A stretch of DNA of 54,855 nt from assembly GCA_003138485.1 (NCBI GenBank), contig PLGF01000129.1:1-54855 (forward strand), written 5' to 3'. Shown here in pieces: positions 25,762 through 33,433 of this stretch (positions are counted from its first letter, which is position 1; each line of letters opens with the position of its first letter). A program made the translations under genes and the position numbers. This DNA comes from Verrucomicrobiales bacterium. GTDB lineage: Bacteria > Verrucomicrobiota > Verrucomicrobiia > Limisphaerales > Palsa-1400. The notes beneath the pieces are model-generated. The model ran no database searches, had not been told where the DNA came from, and saw only the letters and a program-made list of their open reading frames with translations.

Positions 25762-26346
25762 TCATTCGAGGGTGATCCCCGCCAGGAACGGCCCCGGATT
25801 GACCATGGTGGAAAGGTAATCAATGCTCGTCACTTGCGCGCCGGGCCTGGGGTTGTCAAACGTCGTGCGAAAGATGTGCAACGCCGCGCCGGGGTTGTTT
25901 TTCTTGAGGTAAGGATTGCTGCCCATCCAGGCCAGTTCGGTTGGCGACTCCTGCAGCAGGTTGAGCATGGGTGGAACCGACTGGCTCGTGCAGCGAAGGG
26001 CGTGCGTGCCGCCGACAAGTTCCAGTTCCTCCTTCCCGCCGGGATCGTCCGCCAGGGGATCGGTCAGTTTGCAATTGACGTATGACTTCAGGTCGATGGT
26101 GATCTCGTTGGCCGTTTCTTTGACGCCTTGGCGATTTTTGACCTTTTTTTCCAAGGTGGCCAGCTCTTGCGGGTCCGACGGGAGAAGCTGGGGCTCCCCC
26201 TGCTGCTCCATCGCGCCCTGGCTTTGCTGGGCCATGAATCCGCCCGGGGAAAACACCATCCGCTTTATCATCAGGCCGGTGCATAACGAAGTGAGCACGC
26301 TTGTCGCAACAACAAGCGCAAGGATTTTTGCTGTTGTCAAATTCAT
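25762..26346 (-). CDS. Hypothetical membrane-anchored protein, possibly frameshifted at its 3' end
   Basis: I do not recognise this 194-aa protein. Residues 5-27 form an N-terminal membrane anchor or signal (ILALVVATSVLTSLCTGLMI). The rest is hydrophilic, with a Gln-rich linker (about 39-55) and two Cys near 93 and 120. The stop at 25762-25764 may be premature. One base further, the next frame reads DTIHYYDVNYAAAHIQFPAW before its own stop at 25695, a plausible continuation of ...FLAGITLE. If so, the intact gene would end at 25695. It is convergent with yceI. Confidence 0.55.
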   Translation of the reverse strand: MNLTTAKILALVVATSVLTSLCTGLMIKRMVFSPGGFMAQQSQGAMEQQGEPQLLPSDPQELATLEKKVKNRQGVKETANEITIDLKSYVNCKLTDPLADDPGGKEELELVGGTHALRCTSQSVPPMLNLLQESPTELAWMGSNPYLKKNNPGAALHIFRTTFDNPRPGAQVTSIDYLSTMVNPGPFLAGITLE

Positions 26347-26472
26347 AGGCTTTGTTGAGTCATTCTTTCATTACCATTCTTGGTTCGCTTTTTCAATTGT
26401 GTTTTTGCGCCCGTTCCCAAAGGCTGCCAATGATCGGGATGGACTTTTGCCTGGATCGACTTAGCTTGCGCC

Positions 26473-27639
26473 ATGAGAATGCTCCGGGCGTTTCTTTTGT
26501 CGCTTTGCCTGTTCCCCGCGGCCAGGGCGGAGGAGTTGGCGCGCGCTTATAATCGTTTCGGGTTCGAGCTGCTGGGTCAATGCCGCCAGTCGCTGCCCCA
26601 AACAAACTTCTTCCTAAGCCCTCCCGGACTGGGCTTCGCGCTGTCGATGGTGCAAAGCGGAGCGAAGGGGGAGACGTCGCGCCAGATGCGAACGGCGTTG
26701 CGGGTGGAGGGATTTCCCGCGGAGGCGTTGAACGGCGCGAACAAGGAATTGCTGGCGAGCCTGGCCGGGGTCGATGCCGGGATCAAGCTGGAAATCGCCA
26801 ACAGCCTGTGGCTGGACAAGGCAGCCGCCCTCAAGCCGGAATTCGTCGCGGACGCCAAGCGGGCCTTCGACGCCGAGGTGGACGGCGCGGATTTCAAAGA
26901 CCCCGCCACTGTCAATCGTATCAATGAATGGGCCGCCGTCCGCACCGGCGGGAAAATCGCCCGCATGGTCCAGTCCCCGCTTGACCCGCTGCTCCGCCTC
27001 ATTGTGCTCAACGCGATTTATTTCAAGGGGGATTGGACGACGCCCTTCGACGCCAAGCTCACCCGCGATCTGCCCTTCGCGGTGGGCGGCGCGCAAACGG
27101 TGAACCTTCCCAGAATGCGGCGCGACGGCAGTTTCCGCTATCTTGAGCAGGACGCTTTCCAGGCGGTGGAACTGCCCTATTCGGGCGGGGCCGTGAGCAT
27201 GGATGTGTTTCTGCCCAAAGCCGGTCTGGACGCCTTCCTGGGCGGCTTGACGGCGGAGAACTTCGAGCAGTGGACCCGTCAGATGCAATCCCGCAAAGGC
27301 GCGCTCGAATTGCCGCGGTTCAAACTGGAGAACGAATACAACCTCAAGGCCGTCCTGTCCGCGATGGGCATGCCGCTGGCCTTCACCGCGCGGGCGGATT
27401 TCAGCGGAATTTCGCAAGAGTCGCTCCAGATCAGTTGGGTCAAGCAAAAAACTTACGTCGAGGTGAACGAACAGGGGACCGAAGCGGCGGCGGTCACGGG
27501 CATCGGCATGAGGGCCTTGGCGGTCCGTGCTCAGCCGCCCCCCTTTCGCATGGTGGTGGACCGTCCGTTCTTCGTGGCCATCCGGGAGAGGGAAACGGGC
27601 CTCATTCTTTTTCTGGGGGCGATTTTTGATCCCCGGTAG
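26473..27639 (+). CDS. Secreted serpin (serine protease inhibitor)
   Basis: This 388-aa serpin traps target proteases by reactive-centre-loop insertion. Residues 1-19 form a signal peptide (LLSLCLFPAARAEE). Conserved blocks include FLSPPGLGFALSMV, LRLIVLNAIYFKGDW and, at the C terminus, DRPFFVAIRERETGLILFLG. The hinge at about 332-342 (NEQGTEAAAVT) has small residues at P12-P9, as in inhibitory serpins. Counting from G335 as P15 puts P1 near L349, which would favour elastase- or chymotrypsin-like targets. That assignment is inference. The 3' end overlaps the opposite-strand Clp N-domain gene by 38 bp. Confidence 0.93.
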   Translation: MRMLRAFLLSLCLFPAARAEELARAYNRFGFELLGQCRQSLPQTNFFLSPPGLGFALSMVQSGAKGETSRQMRTALRVEGFPAEALNGANKELLASLAGVDAGIKLEIANSLWLDKAAALKPEFVADAKRAFDAEVDGADFKDPATVNRINEWAAVRTGGKIARMVQSPLDPLLRLIVLNAIYFKGDWTTPFDAKLTRDLPFAVGGAQTVNLPRMRRDGSFRYLEQDAFQAVELPYSGGAVSMDVFLPKAGLDAFLGGLTAENFEQWTRQMQSRKGALELPRFKLENEYNLKAVLSAMGMPLAFTARADFSGISQESLQISWVKQKTYVEVNEQGTEAAAVTGIGMRALAVRAQPPPFRMVVDRPFFVAIRERETGLILFLGAIFDPR

Positions 27640-28159
27640 GCGGGCGGAAGGGATCGAGTTCCCGGAGAATTTCAAGCCGGGTTTTATCGATATCGGCTCC
27701 GAATTGTTTGAGAACGGGCGCGGCGACGCCATCTCCTTCCCGCAGCAAACCGAGCAGAATGTGTTCGGTGCCAACGTAAGTGTGATTGAGGTTCTTGGCA
27801 TCCTTGGCGGCAAGAGCGAGAACTTTCTTTACCCGAGGGGTGTAGGGAATGTTGCCGATCGGTGTTGAACGGGGGCCGGTGCCAACCTGTTTTTCAATCT
27901 CCAGACGCACGGCATCGAGGTCCAAGCCGAGGTTTTGCAGGACATTGACGGCAACGCCCTGGCGAAGCTCGATCAGGCCTAGGAGAAGATGTTCGGTGCC
28001 GACGAAATTGTGGTTGAACCGATCCGCCTCCTTGCGGGCCAGCGCCAGAACCTGCTGGGCGCGCGGTGTAAAATTATTCAACGGCCGAGCCTCGCTGTCT
28101 CGGCTCGACCCACCCATGAAGCGGGAAAATAATCGGCCGAATACTCCGCGCCTTTTCAT
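27602..28159 (-). CDS. Stand-alone Clp N-domain protein (ClpS/ClpC adaptor-like)
   Basis: This 185-aa protein contains two Clp N-terminal repeats and no AAA+ ATPase module. Repeat one covers FTPRAQQVLALARKEADRF to GLIELRQGVAVNVL, and repeat two covers YTPRVKKVLALAAKDAKNLN to GLLREGDGVAAPVL. Both carry the VGTEH(L/I)LLGL motif. Such domains in ClpC bind substrates or adaptors, so a free copy might modulate Clp proteolysis. That role is inferred. The N terminus is basic (MKRRGVFGRLFSRF), perhaps membrane-associated. I chose the ATG at 28159; a GTG at 28186 is also open. Its 3' end overlaps the serpin gene by 38 bp, tail to tail. Confidence 0.85.
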   Translation of the reverse strand: MKRRGVFGRLFSRFMGGSSRDSEARPLNNFTPRAQQVLALARKEADRFNHNFVGTEHLLLGLIELRQGVAVNVLQNLGLDLDAVRLEIEKQVGTGPRSTPIGNIPYTPRVKKVLALAAKDAKNLNHTYVGTEHILLGLLREGDGVAAPVLKQFGADIDKTRLEILRELDPFRPPTGDQKSPPEKE

Positions 28160-28224
28160 GGAAGGCTGCGTATCACATTCGGCCACGATGTGCCAACGCG
28201 AATTTCACCGAAGCATTCTGGGGT

Positions 28225-28442
28225 GGGCGCGCATCCCGCCTTTGTCGAGCTTGTCTTGTATTCGGGGCCAAAGCGGCGCCGTCGCGCCCGCACTCCAAGA
28301 CGCTTCGCGTTCAAGTTACGCTGCCGTTCCGCCGACAGGTTTTGGTGCAGCACCGCTCTGCGGTGCAGCCCAACAATTTGTTCCGTCTGCGCAACAGCGC
28401 CGCTTTCAAACACTGGAAAGCTCGACAAAGTGGGATGTGCCC
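28225..28442. mobile_element. 218-bp element with terminal inverted repeats (MITE-like)
   Basis: The ends are imperfect inverted repeats. The left arm (28225-28252) ends TTTGTCGAGCTT and contains GCATCCC; the right arm (28418-28442) begins AAGCTCGACAAAG and ends GGGATGTGCCC. About 22 of 25 positions pair. The interior has no transposase-size ORF; one small frame through it looks spurious (Arg-rich, low complexity). It fills most of the gap between the Clp N-domain gene and the HDOD gene. I infer a non-autonomous mobile or REP-type repeat, which should occur many times in the genome if right. Confidence 0.6.
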
Positions 28443-28568
28443 TCCGGGGATTCAGTTTTGTTTTTCTCTTGCGCTGTCGGAACCAATATGAGGGAATCAG
28501 ACAATAAGTGACATTCCGCCTGTGAGTCAGGCTGCAAAAGACGAAATCCGCGGAATGAAACCGAGCCA

Positions 28569-29420
28569 ATGACAGCCCAAGAAGCAATAGCACGGTCGAA
28601 GGACTTGCCGGTGGTGCCGACAACTGCCAGCAAACTCATCGCGCTGCTCAACAATCCCGACGCCGACCGCGACGAGATAGTGCAGACGTTGCGTGTCGAT
28701 AACGTGCTGACGGCCAAGCTGCTGCGTGTCTGCAATTCAGCCCACACCGGCCTGAAGAATCCCGTCGGGTCGATTGATCAGGCTGTCCTTATTCTGGGAG
28801 ACAGCGCCATTTACCGTATGGTTTGCGCCCTGGGCTTTGGCCCGGCCATGGGCTACGAACAACCGGGGCAATCCATCGAAGCCAACGGTCTTTGGAGCCA
28901 TTCCCTGAGCGTCGGCCTGGGTGCCGAGCACCTCACCAAGAGCAACACCTTCAATCAGTTCGCTCCCTCCATGTCCTTCACCGCCGGGCTGCTCCACGAC
29001 ATCGGCAAGCTGGTCCTCAACCAGGTTCTCACCCCGAAGACGCGCGCTGAAATCCGTGAGAAAATCAGCGCCGAGTCCCTTTCCAGGGTCGGAGCGGAGA
29101 AGGCGGTGCTGGGGGTCGATCATGCCGAAGTGGGCGCCTGCCTGCTGCAATCGTGGTCGCTGCCGGAAATCATCGTCGAGGGGGTGGCCCACCATCACGC
29201 GCCGGTGGCGCGCCCCGTCGCGCAACTTTCCTCGGTGGTTTACCTGGCTAATTGCGCGTTTCACACTCCCGCGACAGGGCCCGGCTGGGAGGCCGACGCG
29301 CAGCGTGCCAGCCAGGAGGCGGCCGCCAAGCTGGGCCTGGAAGAGGAGAATGCCGGGCGGCTCATCGCCGGCGCGCAAGGGGCCATGAAGGCCGTCAACG
29401 AATTCCTGCGCGTGTCCTGA
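28569..29420 (+). CDS. HDOD-domain signalling protein
   Basis: This 283-aa protein has an HDOD domain over most of its length (about 5-215), a phosphohydrolase-like fold usually lacking activity. The N-terminal LPVVPTTASKLIALLNNP and the DNVLTAKLLRVCNSAH segment are typical. LLHDIGKLVLNQ retains the HD pair, and VEGVAHHHAP carries further histidines. There is no signal peptide or additional output domain. HDOD proteins take part in signalling of motility, virulence or stress in other phyla. The gene is monocistronic, starting with ATG just beyond the MITE-like element. Confidence 0.9.
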   Translation: MTAQEAIARSKDLPVVPTTASKLIALLNNPDADRDEIVQTLRVDNVLTAKLLRVCNSAHTGLKNPVGSIDQAVLILGDSAIYRMVCALGFGPAMGYEQPGQSIEANGLWSHSLSVGLGAEHLTKSNTFNQFAPSMSFTAGLLHDIGKLVLNQVLTPKTRAEIREKISAESLSRVGAEKAVLGVDHAEVGACLLQSWSLPEIIVEGVAHHHAPVARPVAQLSSVVYLANCAFHTPATGPGWEADAQRASQEAAAKLGLEEENAGRLIAGAQGAMKAVNEFLRVS

Positions 29421-29484
29421 GGCGCAACAATACTTGCCCCGCGCCGGACGCCGAAAAGCCCCCGGCCTGGCGGAGCGGGTCAAA

Positions 29485-29751
29485 CTACTTCATGAGCAAC
29501 ATCTGCCGGGCGCGCTTGATGGAGCGGTTCAACTGCCGCTGATAATGCGCCGGCAGGCCGGTGTATTTGCGGGGCAGGATGCGCCCTTGATCGGTCACAA
29601 ACTGCTTGAGCAGCGTCACGTTCTTGAAGTCCAACGCGTCGAATGTAAAGTCGATTTTCGGTTTGGGCCTTGGGGTGCGGACTTCCATTGTCCCGCCCTT
29701 GCCGCGACTGCCGCGGCCGGCTGGTTTTTCGGGGTGTGTCTTCCGTGGCAT
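29485..29751 (-). CDS. rpsR: 30S ribosomal protein S18
   Basis: This 88-aa protein has the conserved S18 core: DFKNVTLLKQFVTDQGRILP followed by RKYTGLPAHYQRQLNRSIKR and the tail ARQMLL. The N-terminal 30 residues are basic and variable, which is normal. The start lies five bases after the L33 stop, so the two are co-transcribed. S18 binds the platform of the small subunit with S6. No S6 or SSB gene is adjacent, unlike the common rpsF-ssb-rpsR order. An ATG at residue 22 with a better ribosome binding site is an alternative. Confidence 0.94.
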   Translation of the reverse strand: MPRKTHPEKPAGRGSRGKGGTMEVRTPRPKPKIDFTFDALDFKNVTLLKQFVTDQGRILPRKYTGLPAHYQRQLNRSIKRARQMLLMK

Positions 29752-29756
29752 AAGAA

Positions 29757-29924
29757 CTATTTGATTTCACGATGCACCGTGCGGCGGCGCAGGGCGGGGT
29801 TGAATTTCTTGATCTCCAATTTCTCGGTCTTGGTCTTCTTGTTGCGCGTGGTCGTGTAGCGGGAAGGCGACTTGCCCTCCTTGCGCGCCTCGGTGCATTC
29901 GATGGTAATGATTTCGCGTGGCAT
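29757..29924 (-). CDS. rpmG: 50S ribosomal protein L33
   Basis: This 55-aa protein reads [20 protein letters not shown] at its start, then [20 protein letters not shown] and an Arg-rich end. That is a clear L33. It has a single Cys, so it lacks the paired CxxC zinc sites found in some L33 forms. The start codon follows the DksA-like stop by one base, and S18 begins five bases after its stop. Confidence 0.95.
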   Translation of the reverse strand: MPREIITIECTEARKEGKSPSRYTTTRNKKTKTEKLEIKKFNPALRRRTVHREIK

Positions 29925-29925
29925 G

Positions 29926-30492
29926 TTATTCCTTCTCTTTGGCGGGCTTCTCCTCGACTTCGTCTTCTTCCTCGGCTTCGACTCCTCCGGTGGTATCGAC
30001 GCTGCCCAACTGGCCCAGCCGCCGCTGGCGCAAGGCGCCGTCCCGTTCCAACTGGCTCTGCGCTTCCACAGTAAAACGTGTCCATGGGATGGCGTCCAGG
30101 CGGGGCACAGGGATGGGTTTGCCGGTCAACTCGCAAATCCCGTAAGTGCCCTTCTCGATGCGTTTGAGAGCTTCTTCGATCTCGTAAATGGCGTCCTGGT
30201 CGGAGGAGAGCAGGCTCAGCGCGAAATCCCGGTCAAAATTGTCCGTGCCCGAATCCGCCATGTGCAGGCTGTAATTGCTCATTTCCTCGGCGGATTCCCT
30301 GGCCAGGCCGCTCATTTGGTGGACGAGGCGTTCGCGCAACTCCAGCAGATGGCGGTAATACTTGGCCCACTGCGGTTTGATTTTGGCCTTTCCGTTGAAA
30401 GTCTTCTGCTGGACGCCCTGGCCCAGGATGGATGCGGCCGTGGCGGTCCCGGCCGTTTTGGGGCGGGACGACGATGCGGCGGGCTTTTTCAT
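29926..30492 (-). CDS. DksA/TraR-family protein with degenerate zinc finger
   Basis: This 188-aa protein matches the DksA/TraR family, which binds the RNA polymerase secondary channel and tunes transcription with ppGpp. The coiled-coil region [20 protein letters not shown] leads to the family segment [22 protein letters not shown]. In the C-terminal finger, [19 protein letters not shown] keeps just one Cys of the usual four, so zinc binding is unlikely. The N-terminal 60 residues are basic and low complexity, and the C terminus is acidic. The ATG at 30492 is preferred to upstream starts. It leads the L33-S18 cluster, which suggests co-expression with ribosomal genes. Confidence 0.85.
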   Translation of the reverse strand: MKKPAASSSRPKTAGTATAASILGQGVQQKTFNGKAKIKPQWAKYYRHLLELRERLVHQMSGLARESAEEMSNYSLHMADSGTDNFDRDFALSLLSSDQDAIYEIEEALKRIEKGTYGICELTGKPIPVPRLDAIPWTRFTVEAQSQLERDGALRQRRLGQLGSVDTTGGVEAEEEDEVEEKPAKEKE

Positions 30493-30838
30493 TGGCTCGT
30501 TGTTATTGGTCACAATTTTTATTTTCAAGTCATACCATCTCGTTCGAGTGGCCTCCCCATTTTTTCGGGGTGGGGGACTGTAGCAGACAACTGGGAATAT
30601 GCCACAACTTTTTTGAAATAAAAGCGCCACCCAATCAATCCCAGCACCCCATGCCGGGTCGTTTCCGCCAATTCATCCCGCCTTGAAAGGGTTGCCGGCC
30701 TGGCGCATACTCCAAATATGATTGAGGAATTCAAACGCGCGCAAGGTTCCAACGTCTAATCCGTATTGGATTGTGCAGGGCACGCGGGAAGCTGCGGCCC
30801 CGAAAGAATTTGGTCAGATAAGAAGCGAAAGACAGAAC
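30493..30838. other. Divergent intergenic region with no gene seen
   Basis: These 346 bp separate the DksA-like and lipoprotein genes. Near 30563-30578, CCCC and CGGGG flank a T-rich run and might form a small hairpin. The minus strand has AT-rich sequence before the DksA-like start. I see no convincing ORF, RNA gene or clear promoter pair. Confidence 0.4.
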
Positions 30839-31597
30839 ATGGATGCGACTATGAAGACGAACACTCTATCGTTAAAGAAGGCGGGCGGTGTCGCCTTGGC
30901 GGCTGCCCTTGCCGCCACCGCGTTGACGGGCTGTTACACACCGGAAGGACGGCCAGACAACACCGCCACAGGCGCCCTCGTCGGCGCGGCCTCCGGCGCC
31001 GCAATTGGCGCCGCGGCGGCGGGACGCCATGATGCCGGCGCAGGCGCGCTGATTGGCGCGGGCGCAGGCGCGCTTTTTGGCGCCTTGCTCGGCCATTCAG
31101 CCGATGAGGCCCAGGAGGCCCGCCTCCGCCAGCAATACCCGGACACTTACGCCCGCGCCGTGCAGGGCGTCCCACTTAGCGTGGCTGACATCAAGTCGAT
31201 GAACAAGGCGGGCCTTAAGGATGAAACCATCATCGCTCAAATCAGCAATTCCCACACGGTGTTCCATTTGGACGCCAGGCAAATCATTGATTTGCATGAC
31301 TCCGGCGTGTCCCAAACGGTGATTGATTTCATGATCAATACTCCCAGTATGGCCCCTGCGCCCTCTCCCGCCGTTGCCGTCAGCGATGCGCCGCCGCCTC
31401 CAACCGTGGAGCCGATTCCTGCCGTGCCGGGGCCGGGATATGTGTGGGTTAACGGCGAATGGCTTTGGAATGGCGGCTGGTATTGGTCAGCCGGCTATTG
31501 GGCTTTGCCCCCTTATCCCGGCGCCATCTGGGTCGGCGGCTATTGGGGCCGCGGACCGCGCGGCTGGGTGAGATATGGCGGCCACTGGCGTCGGTAG
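30839..31597 (+). CDS. Glycine-zipper lipoprotein with aromatic repeat tail
   Basis: This 252-aa envelope protein has a signal with lipobox ATALTGC (Cys at about residue 32), so it is likely a lipoprotein. Next comes a glycine-zipper block of alternating Gly/Ala (about 43-90), then a helical module (VADIKSMNKAGLKDETIIAQ and then an IIDLHDSGVSQTV segment). This module is closely similar to the one in the DUF6600 protein at 22283. The C terminus is proline-rich, then Trp/Tyr/Gly-rich (NGGWYWSAGYWALPP, GYWGRGPRGW). The ATG at 30851 is an alternative start. The last 111 bp overlap the opposite-strand flavoprotein gene. Confidence 0.8.
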   Translation: MDATMKTNTLSLKKAGGVALAAALAATALTGCYTPEGRPDNTATGALVGAASGAAIGAAAAGRHDAGAGALIGAGAGALFGALLGHSADEAQEARLRQQYPDTYARAVQGVPLSVADIKSMNKAGLKDETIIAQISNSHTVFHLDARQIIDLHDSGVSQTVIDFMINTPSMAPAPSPAVAVSDAPPPPTVEPIPAVPGPGYVWVNGEWLWNGGWYWSAGYWALPPYPGAIWVGGYWGRGPRGWVRYGGHWRR

Positions 31598-32860
31598 GGA
31601 GGCGCTCACCAGGGGCGCGCCCACCGGCAAGGGCGACGGAAGCGGCACGAATTCCTCGATCTGCCTCCACAATTCCGAGAAATCTTTGTTGACATCGCCG
31701 CTCAGGCAATCGGTCACCGCGCCAACGGCTCCGGGATGCTTGTCGGTGAGGGCGCGGAAGCTGAACTTGGGGTCGTAAAAGGCATAGACCAAGCGGCGCA
31801 TGTTCTCGACCCCCTCCCGCAGGCATCGCGCGTATTCGGCAAAGCGTTCGGCGGAAAAATCACGCTCGACGATGGCTTTATGCGCCTCGTCCGCGGCCAG
31901 GACGCCGCTTTTGAGGGCCAGCATGACGCCGGAGGAAAAGACCGGGTCCAAAAAGGCGAAGGCATCCCCCGCCAGCAGCAGGCCGTCGCAGCCGCAATGC
32001 CGGGAATGGTGGGTGTATTCGCTGGTCAAATAATAGGGGCCGGCCTGCCGGCCCGCGGCCAGGTGCCGGCGTATCCACTCGTTCTGGCCCACTTCCCGCT
32101 GGAAGATCGCCTCGGACGCCTTGACCCCGCCGCGTGTCAAATACTTCCCATCCGCCACCACGCCGACGCTGATCCGGTCGTTGTGCTGCGGAATGTACCA
32201 GAACCAGCCCTTCTCCGGCACATAAGCCACCGTGGTCGCGCCGGCGTCGATGCCCTCGTCGCGCAGGGCGCCCTCGTAATAGGTCCACACGGCGACCTTG
32301 TTGAGGAAGGGGTCCTTCACGCGCCACTGGTTGCGAACGGCGCAATAAGCCTCCCTGCCCGAACAATCCAGGGTGATGGGCGCGTGAAATTCAAATTCCG
32401 TTCCGTCCGCGGAACGCGCGCGCGCTCCGGTCACGCGCGGGCCTTCCATGATCAGGCCGGTGACGGCCGTTTCCTCCCGGACCAGCGCGCCTTTTTCGCG
32501 GGCGTTGTCCAGCAGCATTTGATCGAATTCCGAGCGGAGCACCTGCCACGTTTGCGCCACGGTCTGCCGGTCGTAGCGGTTGAAAAAATAAAACGGCTGG
32601 CTGGCACGGCCCGACGGCGAGACAAATTGGACGCTGTATTTCTTGACAAAGGCCGAACGCCGCATCCGGTCGATCAGGCCCAGCCGGCGCAGCGGCTCAA
32701 AGGTGAACGGGAGCAAGGATTCGCCTATGTGGTAGCGGGGGAATTTCTCCCGCTCCAAAATGAGCGCGCGGTGGCCGTGTTCGGCCAGAAGCGCGGCGGC
32801 AGCGGAACCGGCGGGACCGGCGCCGATGATGAGGGCGTCGTAGTGATTTTCGTCTTTCAT
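31487..32860 (-). CDS. FAD-dependent oxidoreductase, halogenase/geranylgeranyl-reductase type
   Basis: This 457-aa flavoprotein has the Rossmann motif ALIIGAGPAGSAAAALLAEH (about 8-27), RYHIGESLLPFTFEPLRRLG, the GWFWYIP segment, and LLLAGDAFAFLDPVFSSG before the C-terminal helices. This combination is seen in flavin-dependent halogenases and geranylgeranyl reductase-like enzymes. GESLLP and GWxWxIP favour the halogenase-type branch, but activity cannot be assigned. It is the last gene of a tight operon, one base after the chorismate-lyase-like gene. The final 37 or so residues lie antisense to the lipoprotein gene and read as low-complexity, so the original stop may have been lost. Confidence 0.85.
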   Translation of the reverse strand: MKDENHYDALIIGAGPAGSAAAALLAEHGHRALILEREKFPRYHIGESLLPFTFEPLRRLGLIDRMRRSAFVKKYSVQFVSPSGRASQPFYFFNRYDRQTVAQTWQVLRSEFDQMLLDNAREKGALVREETAVTGLIMEGPRVTGARARSADGTEFEFHAPITLDCSGREAYCAVRNQWRVKDPFLNKVAVWTYYEGALRDEGIDAGATTVAYVPEKGWFWYIPQHNDRISVGVVADGKYLTRGGVKASEAIFQREVGQNEWIRRHLAAGRQAGPYYLTSEYTHHSRHCGCDGLLLAGDAFAFLDPVFSSGVMLALKSGVLAADEAHKAIVERDFSAERFAEYARCLREGVENMRRLVYAFYDPKFSFRALTDKHPGAVGAVTDCLSGDVNKDFSELWRQIEEFVPLPSPLPVGAPLVSASLPTPVAAISHPAARSAAPIAADPDGAGIRGQSPIAG

Positions 32861-32861
32861 G

Positions 32862-33431
32862 TCAATCGGGCGGGAGGATTTCCACGATCTCCGCCAGGGA
32901 GCGTTCCCAGGCGTCCACCAGGGTGTTGCGGCGGCCGTAGAGAACGCGCGGGCCGGGCAGCTTGAGCGCGCGGCCGATAAAGTCGTCCGACGCCAAGCGC
33001 CAATACGCCGCCGGCCGGCTGGCAAAGGTCATGCCGAAGGCCGCCAGGATCCGGCCCAGCGGCTGCTCTTCCCGCAGTATCTCCAGGCGGGCGTCGATGG
33101 AAAAGAGGTCAAGACTCATCTTGATCGCGCCGAATTCCACCCGCCGCCCCCCGCGCTCCAGTGCCAGCGCCACCTCGCGAAAGTAGTCGCTCCCCACCGT
33201 GCGCCGCCCCAAAACCTCGACCCGGAGCTTGTCCCCGTAAAACCTCTCCAAGGTGGAAGTCATGTCGCTCTCGTGGACGAGCAGCGAACGGCAAGGCTCG
33301 GGGATTTGCGCCGGCGCAACCAGGCTGGCTTCCGGCAGGACCGCGCCGATGGCCGCGTAAAATTCCGACAGCGGATAGAGGCCGGACACGGGCGGGGGCG
33401 GAGAAAGGGTATGGCAAGTGGGATCGCGCAT
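32862..33431 (-). CDS. Chorismate pyruvate-lyase-like protein
   Basis: This 189-aa protein resembles the UbiC fold. The pattern is SLLVHESDMTSTLERFYG, then DYFREVALALERGGRRVEFG, then a strand-rich segment with ILREEQPLGRILAAFG. UbiC converts chorismate to 4-hydroxybenzoate and pyruvate. The conserved Arg and Glu positions cannot be confirmed without an alignment, so the assignment is by shape of the motif string. It sits two bases after the radical SAM stop and one base before the flavoprotein start. An aromatic-acid modifying pathway is the simplest reading. Confidence 0.6.
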   Translation of the reverse strand: MRDPTCHTLSPPPPVSGLYPLSEFYAAIGAVLPEASLVAPAQIPEPCRSLLVHESDMTSTLERFYGDKLRVEVLGRRTVGSDYFREVALALERGGRRVEFGAIKMSLDLFSIDARLEILREEQPLGRILAAFGMTFASRPAAYWRLASDDFIGRALKLPGPRVLYGRRNTLVDAWERSLAEIVEILPPD

Positions 33432-33433
33432 CT

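Noticed and set aside
28190-28507. 105-aa plus-strand open frame
   Set aside because: Arg-rich, low-complexity and lying across the inverted-repeat element; no protein-family features.
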